DNA from: Dongia_B sp964406155
Lineage (GTDB): Bacteria > Pseudomonadota > Alphaproteobacteria > Dongiales > Dongiaceae
Assembly: GCA_964406155.1 (NCBI GenBank)
Contig: CAYOQR010000004.1
Location: 62,001-126,000, forward strand
DNA length: 64,000 bases
Direction of reading: 5' to 3'
The number at the start of each line of letters is the position of its first letter. Within the stretch, counting starts at the first letter, position 1. A program made the position numbers and the translations under genes. Positions 8,543 through 15,896 of this stretch are shown here, in pieces. The notes below the pieces were generated by a model. The model did not search any database and was not told the origin of the DNA. It worked only from the letters and a program-made list of their open reading frames with translations.

Positions 8543-9041
8543 TAATACCTCGTGACTCTCCGTTGGAAGACTAACGCATGCCCCGGTTCGCCTGATCCGA
8601 ACCTGATCCGCATACGTGGTGGAATTTGAATTTGATGGAGCAAACTGCCGAAACTGTCTTGCCCCGAGCTTGCCTCATAATAGGCCAAGCAAAGAAACCG
8701 CGATCATGGCAGCAAGCCGCCCGAAGGGGAACAGCCTGTGCTATACCAATTTCGCATGATCCCGATCCGCAACTTGCAGGATATTGCTGCCCAAGTATAG
8801 CCATAATTATTTGATTTATATCAAGATTTAGATAATCCCGAGTTGTATGGGATGAAGGGCGCTCTCAAGAAAGATTAATGCTTGAGCGTCAGTATATGGT
8901 CAGGCGCATCGTGGCGGTCGGTGGTAGTTAGGGGATGATCGTTAAAGACTCCATCGGCAGCACATTTTTTGTCAAATCCGTTGCCGGTCACGATGTTCCG
9001 CCATTTTGAGTCCGTGGCATTTTCAAGGTGAGCGTCCACCC
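8543..9041. other. Divergent intergenic region with an FNR-type site
   Basis: About 500 bases between the diiron-protein operon (leftward) and the creatininase-like gene (rightward). It contains an AT-rich patch at 8800-8850 holding a perfect FNR/FixK box and a small inverted repeat CTCAAG/CTTGAG (8864-8869 and 8881-8886). I see no gene. Confidence 0.6.
8811..8824. promoter_or_regulatory. FNR/FixK/Anr-type binding site
   Basis: TTGATTTATATCAA is a perfect match to the TTGAT-N4-ATCAA consensus of the oxygen-responsive FNR/FixK branch of the CRP family, and it lies in an AT-rich island. It is about 270 bases from the start of ferritin-like gene B and about 220 from the creatininase-like gene, so either direction is possible. 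Confidence 0.65.
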
Positions 9042-9884
9042 ATGAGCTTCCCCGTTTTTCGTTTTCCGCGCCGGCTGGTTCCGGCGGTGCTGTTCGTCTG
9101 TCTCGGTGTGCTGAGTGCCGGCGCTCCCACCGCCCGTGCCGCAGCCCCGGACACGGTCTTCCTCGAGCAACTGACCTGGACCGAATTGCGCGACGCGATC
9201 GATGCCGGCAAGACCACGATCATCGTGCCGGTCGGCGGGACCGAGCAGAGCGGTCCGCAGATGGCGCTCGGCAAGCACAATGTCCGCGTCAAGTCGAATG
9301 CCGAACAGATCGCCCGCAAGCTCGGCAACGCCCTGGTGGCGCCGGTGATCGCCTATGTGCCGGAAGGCAGCGTCAATCCGCCGATCGCCCATATGCGCTG
9401 GCCGGGAACCATCACCGTGCCGGATGACGTTTTCGAGAAGACCCTGGAATCCGCCGGGCAGAGCTTCAAGCTGCATGGCTTCCGGGATATCGTCTTCATC
9501 GGGGATCATGGCGGATATCAGAAGGACCTGACGGTGGTTGCCGACCGCCTGAACAAGCAGTGGGCGAGCAGCGCGGTGCGGGCCCATGCGGTGCTGGAAT
9601 ATTACAAGGTCCAGGACATCGCCTATGTCCAGGCGTTGAAGGCGCAGGGCTATAGCGAGGCGGAGATCGGCACCCATGCCGGCCTGGCCGATACCTCGAT
9701 GATGATGGCGATCGATCCCAGCATGGTGCGGGCCGATCTGCTGCCGAAATCCGGCAGCTATACCCGCGCCGACGGGGTCTATGGCAATCCCACCCGCTCC
9801 AGCGCGGCGCTTGGCCGGGCCGCCATCGACGCGGCGATTTCGCAGACTGTGGCGGCGATCAAGAAGGCTGTGGCCCGTCCCTGA
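9042..9884 (+). CDS. Exported creatininase-family (creatinine amidohydrolase-like) protein
   Basis: The ATG at 9042 follows AAGGTGAG and gives a 280-residue protein with a Sec signal peptide (charged RFPRR, hydrophobic LVPAVLFVCLGVLSAG, cleavage near ARA-AA). The mature part follows the creatininase fold: GGTEQSGPQMALGKH at the first metal-ligand loop, GDHGGYQ at the second and THAGLADTSMMM near the third. Canonical enzymes have EQHGPH and a later Asp in the first loop; here those His positions are Ser and Gln and the Asp position is His, so the metal site differs and activity on creatinine is doubtful. It is followed by an exported beta-propeller gene in the same direction. Confidence 0.75.
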   Translation: MSFPVFRFPRRLVPAVLFVCLGVLSAGAPTARAAAPDTVFLEQLTWTELRDAIDAGKTTIIVPVGGTEQSGPQMALGKHNVRVKSNAEQIARKLGNALVAPVIAYVPEGSVNPPIAHMRWPGTITVPDDVFEKTLESAGQSFKLHGFRDIVFIGDHGGYQKDLTVVADRLNKQWASSAVRAHAVLEYYKVQDIAYVQALKAQGYSEAEIGTHAGLADTSMMMAIDPSMVRADLLPKSGSYTRADGVYGNPTRSSAALGRAAIDAAISQTVAAIKKAVARP

Positions 9885-9970
9885 GCGCTGTGTTACCTGA
9901 GCGCCGTATTAACAGCCGTTACCCTCTTCTCTGTTCGGATTCTTACCCAAAGATGCTTTTTCGGGAAAAA

Positions 9971-11173
9971 ATGATGCAGCAAAAGAAACGTCTTCGCCTG
10001 TCCCCAGCGGCCCTCGGCCTGGGTACCTGCCTGCTGGGCGCCTGCCTTGTCGCCGCGGCCTTGCCGCTGGCCGTGAGCGGTGCGCGGGCCGATACGCAGG
10101 TCCAGACCGTGCCGGGCATGCCGCCGGTGGTCAATCCGGCCAATCTCTATAGCGAGATCGCGTCCGATAAGATCAACCCGGCGATCGCCAACGATCCGGC
10201 CCGGGTCTATGTCCCGAACCGCATCTCCGGCGATGTCTATGTGATCGACCAGGCGACGTTCAAGGTGATCAATAAGTTCCGCGTTGGGGTCAATCCGCAG
10301 CACGTGGTGCCGAGCTACGATCTGAAGACGCTGTGGGTCGTCAACAACGCCGAGGGCACGGATAAGGGCAGCATCACCGCCATCGATCCGAAGACCAGCA
10401 AGCGGGGGCGGACGATCCCGGCGGAAGATCCCTATAACATGTATTTCACCCCGGACGGGAAGTCGGCCATCATCGTGGTCGAGGCCCGCAAGAAGCTCGA
10501 CTTCCGCGACCCCCAGACCATGGCGCTGCAAAGCTCCATCGACACGCCCGATTGCGCCGGCATCAATCATGCCGACTATTCCATCGATGGCCGCTATGCG
10601 ATCTTCACCTGCGAATTCTCCGGCAGCTTGCAGAAGATCGACATGGTGAACCACAAGGTCGTCGGCCTGCTGAAGCTCTCCAAGGGCGGCATGCCGCAGG
10701 ACATCCGCGTCTCGCCGGACGGCAGGGTCTTCTACGTCGCCGACATGCATGCCGATGGTGTCTTCGTCATCGACGGCGACAATTTCAAGGAGATCGGCTT
10801 CATCCCGACCGGCCTCGGCGCCCATGGCCTCTATCCCTCGCGCGACGGCAAGAAGCTCTATGTCGCCAATCGCGGCACGCATCACATCGAAGGCAAGAAG
10901 CATGGCGCCGGCAGCGTCTCGGTGATCGATTTCGCCACCCAGAAGGTGGATGTCACCTGGCCGGTTCCCGGCGGCGGCAGCCCCGATATGGGCAATGTCA
11001 GCGCCGATGGCCATTATCTCTGGCTGTCCGGCCGGTTCGACAATGTGGTCTATGCCATCAACACGACGACCGGGCAGATGAAGATCATCCCGGTCGGCAC
11101 GGAGCCGCATGGCCTGACCGTCTGGCCGCAACCCGGCCGCATCTCGCTGGGGCATACCGGCAATATGCGCTAA
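9971..11173 (+). CDS. Exported YVTN/YncE-type beta-propeller protein
   Basis: About 400 residues from the ATG at 9971 (GGGA just upstream); an ATG at 9953 is possible. The N terminus (QQKKRLRL, then a hydrophobic stretch to SGARA) is a signal peptide of about 37 residues. The mature protein is a repeat beta-propeller: blades carry ARVYVPNRISGDVYVIDQAT, PYNMYFTPDGKSAII, QDIRVSPDGRVFYVADMHAD, GLYPSRDGKKLYVANRG and SPDMGNVSADGHYLWLSG. Such YVTN propellers bind partners or substrates in the periplasm and are not usually catalytic. The 86-base gap from the creatininase-like gene suggests one operon. A strong terminator follows. Confidence 0.8.
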   Translation: MMQQKKRLRLSPAALGLGTCLLGACLVAAALPLAVSGARADTQVQTVPGMPPVVNPANLYSEIASDKINPAIANDPARVYVPNRISGDVYVIDQATFKVINKFRVGVNPQHVVPSYDLKTLWVVNNAEGTDKGSITAIDPKTSKRGRTIPAEDPYNMYFTPDGKSAIIVVEARKKLDFRDPQTMALQSSIDTPDCAGINHADYSIDGRYAIFTCEFSGSLQKIDMVNHKVVGLLKLSKGGMPQDIRVSPDGRVFYVADMHADGVFVIDGDNFKEIGFIPTGLGAHGLYPSRDGKKLYVANRGTHHIEGKKHGAGSVSVIDFATQKVDVTWPVPGGGSPDMGNVSADGHYLWLSGRFDNVVYAINTTTGQMKIIPVGTEPHGLTVWPQPGRISLGHTGNMR

Positions 11174-11579
11174 ACAGAACAAAACGGGCGGCTTTATCTT
11201 GCTCCGCCCTACTTGATCTTGTGTGACACAGCATCGCGCCCGGCTTCGGACGCGATGTTTTTTTATGCACGGGCTTGCATGCGCCGAAATTCACGAGCGA
11301 AGAAAACGCGCGGCGGTTGCAAGTAAAACTCCCGGCCGGTTCCGTCATATCTGTGTCATGGTCCCGGGCGACCGCAGGTGGGAGGAACGTGGCGCGGATC
11401 GGGCGGATCGAGGCGAGTTGCCGAGACCAGGGGCGGGGTCTATTCTACGAGATCGAGCATATTGACTCTAGACGGCTCGCAGAACATTCCCGGTACCGAT
11501 CCCGCAGTGCAACGATCGCCGGCGACCGATCGGCTCGAACCGGCCAACGATCTGGTTTTCATGGAAGGGAATTAGGACA
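11174..11579. other. Intergenic region with terminator, before peroxiredoxin
   Basis: About 405 bases. The first part holds the terminator of the beta-propeller gene (11232-11264). The remainder is upstream DNA of the peroxiredoxin gene; overlapping short frames there have no recognisable product. I see no clear OxyR or other operator. Confidence 0.5.
11232..11264 (+). terminator. Rho-independent terminator after the beta-propeller gene
   Basis: CATCGCG, C, CCG, GCTT loop, CGG, A, CGCGATG forms a ten-pair stem with one internal mismatch, directly followed by seven T residues. Confidence 0.9.
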
Positions 11580-12215
11580 ATGAGCATTCGACTTGGCGAT
11601 ACGGCCCCGGACTTCACGCAAGAATCCACCGACGGCCCGATCAGTTTCCATAAATGGCTCGGCGATAGCTGGGGCATTCTGTTTTCCCATCCGAAGGACT
11701 TTACGCCTGTCTGCACCACCGAACTCGGCGAGGTGGCGAAACTGAAACCGGAATTCGACAAGCGCAATGTCAAGGTGGTCGGCCTCAGTGTCGATCCGCT
11801 GTCCGATCACCGGGCCTGGGTGGGCGATATCGAGGAGACCCAGGGAACGAAGCTGAACTTCCCCCTGCTGGCGGATGCCGACCGCAAGGTCTCCGACCTC
11901 TATGGCATGATTCATCCCAATGCCAATGACACGCTGACGGTCCGCTCGGTCTTCGTCATCGGGCCGGACAAGAAGGTAAAATTGACCATCACCTATCCGG
12001 CCAGCACCGGCCGCAATTTCGATGAGATCCTGCGCGTCGTCGACTCCCTGCAACTGACGGCGCAGTACAAGGTGGCGACGCCGGTCAACTGGCAGCATGG
12101 CGAGGATTGCATCATCGTTCCCTCGATCGGCGACGAGGAAGCCAAGAAGGCTTTCCCCAAGGGCTACAAGACGCTGAAGCCCTATCTGCGTATCACCCCG
12201 CAGCCGAATCTTTAA
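11580..12215 (+). CDS. 1-Cys peroxiredoxin (Prx6 type)
   Basis: The 211-residue protein has the Prx6-class active site HPKDFTPVCTTELG with peroxidatic Cys45, preceded by the Thr two residues upstream (T42-P43-V44-C45). The length, the C-terminal extension (PSIGDEEAKKAFPKGYKTLK) and the lack of a typical 2-Cys resolving motif fit the 1-Cys subgroup, which reduces hydrogen peroxide and lipid or organic hydroperoxides in the cytoplasm with outside thiols as reductant. A second Cys (C177, HGEDCIIVPS) is in the C-terminal part and could take part in disulphide exchange. The SDR gene starts 18 bases downstream and is probably cotranscribed. Confidence 0.9.
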   Translation: MSIRLGDTAPDFTQESTDGPISFHKWLGDSWGILFSHPKDFTPVCTTELGEVAKLKPEFDKRNVKVVGLSVDPLSDHRAWVGDIEETQGTKLNFPLLADADRKVSDLYGMIHPNANDTLTVRSVFVIGPDKKVKLTITYPASTGRNFDEILRVVDSLQLTAQYKVATPVNWQHGEDCIIVPSIGDEEAKKAFPKGYKTLKPYLRITPQPNL

Positions 12216-12233
12216 AGAGAGGGGTTGCGTAGC

Positions 12234-12833
12234 ATGAAGATCATCGTCGTCGGCGCCAGCGGTACGATCGGCCGGGCCGTGGTCGCGGCCCTGAAGGACG
12301 GTCATGAGATCGTCACGGTCGGCAGCAAGAGCGGAGATGTCCAGGCCGATATCAAGGATTCCGCTTCGATCCGCCGCCTGTTCGAGAAAGTCGGCAAGTT
12401 CGATGCCCTGGTTTCCACGGTCGGCAAGGTGCATTTCGGCGACTTCGCCAAGCTGACCGAAGTGGAAATGGAGGTCGGCCTGCGCGACAAGCTGATGGGC
12501 CAGGTCAATCTGGTGCTGATCGGCCGCGATTACGCCAATGACGGTGCGTCCTTCACTTTGACCAGTGGAGTTCTCAGCCATGACCCGATCCGTTATGGTG
12601 CGGCAGCCAGCCTGGTTAATGGGGCAATCGATGCCTTCGTCAAGGCGGCCGCCATCGAATTGCCGCGCGGCCTGCGGATCAATGCCGTCAGCCCGGGCGT
12701 GCTGGAAGAATCCCTGCCGTCCTATGGACCGTATTTCCGGGGCCATGAAGCGGTGCCGGCGAAGCGGGTCGCCAATGCCTATGTCAAATCGGTCGAAGGC
12801 CTGCTGACGGGCCAGGTCATCGACGTGTTGTAG
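12234..12833 (+). CDS. Short-chain dehydrogenase/reductase with altered catalytic motif
   Basis: The ATG at 12234 follows GAGAGGGG and is preferred to an in-frame TTG at 12225. The 199-residue protein opens with a Rossmann nucleotide-binding loop (VVGASGTIG, residues 5-13) and has the usual SDR core: LVSTVGKVHFGD, TSGVLS, and RINAVSPGVLEESL near the C terminus. The catalytic YxxxK is replaced: Tyr is present in RYGAAASLVNGA but the Lys position is Ala. A short (~200 residue) SDR subgroup with this change exists; such proteins may be non-canonical reductases or NADP(H) sensors. It is tightly linked to the peroxiredoxin gene. A terminator follows at 12898-12930. Confidence 0.8.
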   Translation: MKIIVVGASGTIGRAVVAALKDGHEIVTVGSKSGDVQADIKDSASIRRLFEKVGKFDALVSTVGKVHFGDFAKLTEVEMEVGLRDKLMGQVNLVLIGRDYANDGASFTLTSGVLSHDPIRYGAAASLVNGAIDAFVKAAAIELPRGLRINAVSPGVLEESLPSYGPYFRGHEAVPAKRVANAYVKSVEGLLTGQVIDVL

Positions 12834-12897
12834 CGGATGCGCGATTTTGCATCCTTCGATCATGTTCTAGCCGGCGCCTGATCGGCGACAGATCGAG

Positions 12898-12930
12898 CGG
12901 CACGCCCGTCAGGGCGTGCCGTTTCTTTTT
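12898..12930 (+). terminator. Rho-independent terminator after prx-SDR
   Basis: A perfect ten-base stem CGGCACGCCC/GGGCGTGCCG with loop GTCA is followed by TTTCTTTTT. It closes the peroxiredoxin-SDR transcript. Confidence 0.9.
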
Positions 12931-12974
12931 ATCGCCGACGATGCGGCCGGGACATGCTGTTGCAACGGAGCGTG

Positions 12975-13850
12975 ATGATGCAGCGGCTCCTGGCATTTCT
13001 CATTGCCGTTATCCTCGCCTGCTGGACGCTGCCGGCGCCTGGCGCGGATGAAATCTGGCATCAGCTTCCGGCGCCGCGGAAATTGCCGGACCCGTCGACC
13101 AGCGGTTATGCCTGGGTCAATGGCATTCAGCTTTATTACGCCACCTATGGGACGGGCGAACCGCTGCTGCTGCTGCACGGTCCCCTGGGGAATTCGGATT
13201 ACTGGGGCAATCAGGTGCCGGCCTTCGCCCGGAAATACCGGGTCATCATCATCGACAGCCGGGGCCATGGCCGCTCCACCCGCGACAATCATCTCTACAG
13301 CTATCGCCTGCTGGCGTCGGATGTGCTGGCCTTGCTCGACCTGCTGCACATCGACAAGGTGTCGATCGTGGGCTGGAGCGATGGCGGCAATATCGGCCTG
13401 CAGCTTGCCATCCATCATCCGGAGCGCCTGCGCAAGCTGTTCGTGTTCGATGCCAATTTCAACCCATCCGGCTTCCGCTCGGATGTCGATGAGAGCGACA
13501 CCTTCATCCGCTATGTGGAACAGGCGGGACGCGACTATCAGCGTTTGTCGGCGACACCGGAGGATTACTGGTATTTCTTCCAGGCGGTCAATCTGATGTG
13601 GGGGGCGGAGCCGAATTTCACGATCCAGCAACTCGGACGGATCAGGATGCCGGTCATGATCGCCGCCGGTGCCCATGACGAGGCGATCAAATCCGATCAC
13701 ACGGCCCAGCTTGCCCGGTCGATCCCCGGCGCCAAATTGCTGATCCTGCCGGATGCCGGTTTCTTCGCCATATGGCAGCAGCCGAAACGCTTCAACAAGG
13801 CGGTGCTGGATTTCCTCGAGGATCATGCAAAGATCGCGGTTGGGCCGTAA
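12975..13850 (+). CDS. Alpha/beta hydrolase-fold protein lacking the catalytic His (paralogue 1)
   Basis: From the ATG at 12975 (CGGAG upstream) the 291-residue protein has a signal peptide (MMQRLLAFLIAVILACWTLP, then APGA). The fold is clear: LLLLHGPLGNSDYWGN (oxyanion loop), IIIDSRGHGRS, nucleophile elbow GWSDGG with Ser135, and AGAHDEAI with Asp235. The position of the catalytic His, H264 in the neighbouring paralogue (GVSHFAMWQQP), is Phe263 here (DAGFFAIWQQP). The triad is therefore broken, so the protein may be inactive as a hydrolase or serve as binding partner or regulator. It lies 72 bases before its paralogue, consistent with a tandem duplication. Confidence 0.85.
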   Translation: MMQRLLAFLIAVILACWTLPAPGADEIWHQLPAPRKLPDPSTSGYAWVNGIQLYYATYGTGEPLLLLHGPLGNSDYWGNQVPAFARKYRVIIIDSRGHGRSTRDNHLYSYRLLASDVLALLDLLHIDKVSIVGWSDGGNIGLQLAIHHPERLRKLFVFDANFNPSGFRSDVDESDTFIRYVEQAGRDYQRLSATPEDYWYFFQAVNLMWGAEPNFTIQQLGRIRMPVMIAAGAHDEAIKSDHTAQLARSIPGAKLLILPDAGFFAIWQQPKRFNKAVLDFLEDHAKIAVGP

Positions 13851-13922
13851 CGATCCTCTTCATCGTTGCGGGGATTGCCTATTCGTCGCACAGTTTCATC
13901 CTTCAGCGGGGGAGGGAATGTC

Positions 13923-14780
13923 ATGAAGCGTCTGATCACGTTGTTCGTGCTGGCGATCAGCCTGTTGTCACTGGCCGCCAAGCGTCCGGTCCTGGCGGAA
14001 GCGATCTGGCAGCAATTGCCGCCGCCGAAACACATGCCGAAAGCATCCGAGAGCGGCTATGCGCCGGTCAATGGCATCCAGCTTTATTATGCGGTCTATG
14101 GCAAGGGCACGCCGCTGATCCTGTTGCATGGCGGCCTCGGCAATTCGGATTACTGGGGCAATCAAGTACCGGTCTTCGCCAAGACCTACCAGGTGATCGT
14201 CGTCGACAGTCGCGGCCATGGCCGGTCCACGCGGGATGACAGGCCGTACAGCTATGGGCTGATGGCCTCGGATGTGCTGGCCTTGATGGATTACCTGAAG
14301 ATCGACAAGGCGGCCATCGTGGGGTGGAGCGATGGCGGTATCATCGGCCTCGACATCGCCATCAATCATCCGGAGCGCCTGACGAAACTGTTCGCCTTCG
14401 GCGCCAATTACACCACCGCTGGCGTGCGCGCGGATATCGGCGACAACCCGACCTTCAATCACTATGTCGAGCAGGCCGGCAAGGATTATACGCATCTCTC
14501 GAAGACGCCGCTGGATTACGGCAATTTCGTCGAAGCCGTCGGCAAGATGTGGGCAACGGAACCGGCGTACAATCCGGAGCAACTGCGCCATATCACCGTG
14601 CCGACCGCCATCGCCGATGGCGAGCATGACGAGGCGATCAGGCGGGACCACACCGAGCAGATGGCGCAGCTCATCCCCGACGCTAAGCTGGTGATCCTGT
14701 CGGGCGTCAGCCATTTCGCCATGTGGCAACAACCGAAGCTCTTCAACAAGGCCGTGTTGGATTTCCTGGCCGGCAAGTAA
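13923..14780 (+). CDS. Exported alpha/beta hydrolase (paralogue 2, intact triad)
   Basis: The start at 13923 has a strong GGGGGAGGG upstream. The 285-residue protein has a signal peptide (MKRLITLFVLAISLLSLAA, cleavage around VLA-EA) and a complete catalytic set: GWSDGG with Ser136, GEHDEAI with Asp236 and SHFAMW with His264. HGGLGNSDYWGN marks the oxyanion loop. Long stretches are shared with the preceding gene, e.g. SRGHGRSTRDD and WSDGGIIGLDIAINHPERL. The family covers esterases, lactonases, haloperoxidase-like and other hydrolases; the substrate is unknown, and export points to a periplasmic or extracellular ester. Confidence 0.85.
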   Translation: MKRLITLFVLAISLLSLAAKRPVLAEAIWQQLPPPKHMPKASESGYAPVNGIQLYYAVYGKGTPLILLHGGLGNSDYWGNQVPVFAKTYQVIVVDSRGHGRSTRDDRPYSYGLMASDVLALMDYLKIDKAAIVGWSDGGIIGLDIAINHPERLTKLFAFGANYTTAGVRADIGDNPTFNHYVEQAGKDYTHLSKTPLDYGNFVEAVGKMWATEPAYNPEQLRHITVPTAIADGEHDEAIRRDHTEQMAQLIPDAKLVILSGVSHFAMWQQPKLFNKAVLDFLAGK

Positions 14781-14853
14781 TCCCGCCGGAGACGTCGACA
14801 GCAAATCCGTCGCTAGTTTTCCTCGCGGCGGGCCAAGAACTTCTCCTTTTACT

Positions 14854-14868
14854 CTATCAATCAGATAG
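14854..14868. promoter_or_regulatory. Short inverted repeat upstream of metQ
   Basis: CTATC-AATCA-GATAG forms a 5-bp inverted repeat 111 bases before the metQ start. It could be an operator half or a small hairpin in the leader. No SAM riboswitch core could be recognised around it. Confidence 0.25.
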
Positions 14869-14979
14869 GGATTATTCTTGATTTATCGGCCACGCCGGCC
14901 AAATATGCCGCCAACGAATCGGCGCCGCTCTGGCGATGCGGTTGATTTCGCAAATAATTTCAGTGCTTTGGAGATTTTC

Positions 14980-15807
14980 ATGGGTATTTCTCGACGGAAT
15001 TTCGGCGCCTCGCTGGCGCTGACCTTGGGGCTGGTCCTGGCTGGCTCGGGTTTCGCCGGCTTTGGCGCCGGCAAGGCCTATGCCACTGAGAGCATCAAGC
15101 TCGGTGTGATGGGGGGCGACGAGGAGGAGATCGCCGAGGTCGCCCAGAAGGTCGCCGCCAAGGAAGGGCTCGAGATCAAGATCGTGACCTTCTCCGACTA
15201 CACCATCCCCAACGAGGCGCTGGAAAACGGCGATCTCGATGCCAATGCCTTCCAGCACAAGCCCTATCTCGATGCCCAGATCGCGGCGCGCGGCTATCAC
15301 ATCGTGCCGATCGGCTTCACCATCGTCGAGCCGATCGCCTTCTATTCGTCGAAGCACAAGACGTTCGACGAGCTGCCGGAAGGTGCACAGATCGGCATTC
15401 CCAACGATCCCAGCAATGGCGGCCGCGCCCTCAACCTGCTGGCGGCCCATGGCCTGATCAAGCTGAAGGATGGCGTGGGCCTCAATCCGACGGTGCTCGA
15501 CATCACCGGGAATCCCAAGAAGGTGACGATCAAGGAAGTGGATGCGGCGCAGATCGCGAAGTATCTGCCGGATCTCGACGGCGCCATCATCAACACCAAC
15601 TATGCCATCGGCGCCGGCCTGACCCCGGCCAAGGATGCCCTGATCCAGGAGAGCCGCACCAACAACCCCTACGGCAATTTCATCGCCGTGCGCGAGGCCG
15701 ACAAGGACAAGCCGGTTTTCAAGAAACTGGTGGCCGCCTATCAGTCCAAGGAAGTCGCCGATTTCCTGCAGGAGAAGTTCAAGGGCGCGATCCTGCCGGC
15801 CTGGTAA
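14980..15807 (+). CDS. metQ: D-methionine-type ABC transporter, substrate-binding protein
   Basis: GGAG seven bases before the ATG fixes the start at 14980. The 275-residue protein belongs to the NlpA/MetQ family: IKLGVMGGDEEEIAEVAQKV, NEALENGDLDANAFQHKPYL, IGIPNDPSNGGRAL and DGAIINTNYAIGAGL all fit. It binds methionine (or a related substrate) in the periplasm and passes it to MetNI. Its N terminus has a twin Arg (SRRNFGASLALTLGL) and an AYA cleavage site and lacks the lipobox Cys usual for Gram-negative MetQ, so it is probably a soluble periplasmic protein, perhaps a Tat substrate. metN and metI follow in the same direction. Confidence 0.9.
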   Translation: MGISRRNFGASLALTLGLVLAGSGFAGFGAGKAYATESIKLGVMGGDEEEIAEVAQKVAAKEGLEIKIVTFSDYTIPNEALENGDLDANAFQHKPYLDAQIAARGYHIVPIGFTIVEPIAFYSSKHKTFDELPEGAQIGIPNDPSNGGRALNLLAAHGLIKLKDGVGLNPTVLDITGNPKKVTIKEVDAAQIAKYLPDLDGAIINTNYAIGAGLTPAKDALIQESRTNNPYGNFIAVREADKDKPVFKKLVAAYQSKEVADFLQEKFKGAILPAW

Positions 15808-15844
15808 TCCCGCCGGACATAGACTATCCGTTTCCGATCCTGCC

Positions 15845-15872
15845 GAGAGATGGCGCGGCCGCGCCATCTCTC
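15845..15872 (+). terminator. 28-bp perfect palindrome between metQ and metN (attenuator or partial terminator)
   Basis: The left arm GAGAGATGGCGCGG is followed directly by its exact reverse complement. ATTCGTTTTTA follows, so the T-run is a few bases away from the stem. It may terminate a share of transcripts after metQ, giving more binding protein than MetNI, or protect the metQ mRNA 3' end. Confidence 0.6.
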
Positions 15873-15896
15873 ATTCGTTTTTAGAAGTTTATTGAA

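Noticed and set aside
14790..14979. Possible SAM riboswitch upstream of metQ
   Set aside because: Only a 5-bp inverted repeat was seen; no SAM-I or SAM-II core or pseudoknot pattern could be recognised by eye.
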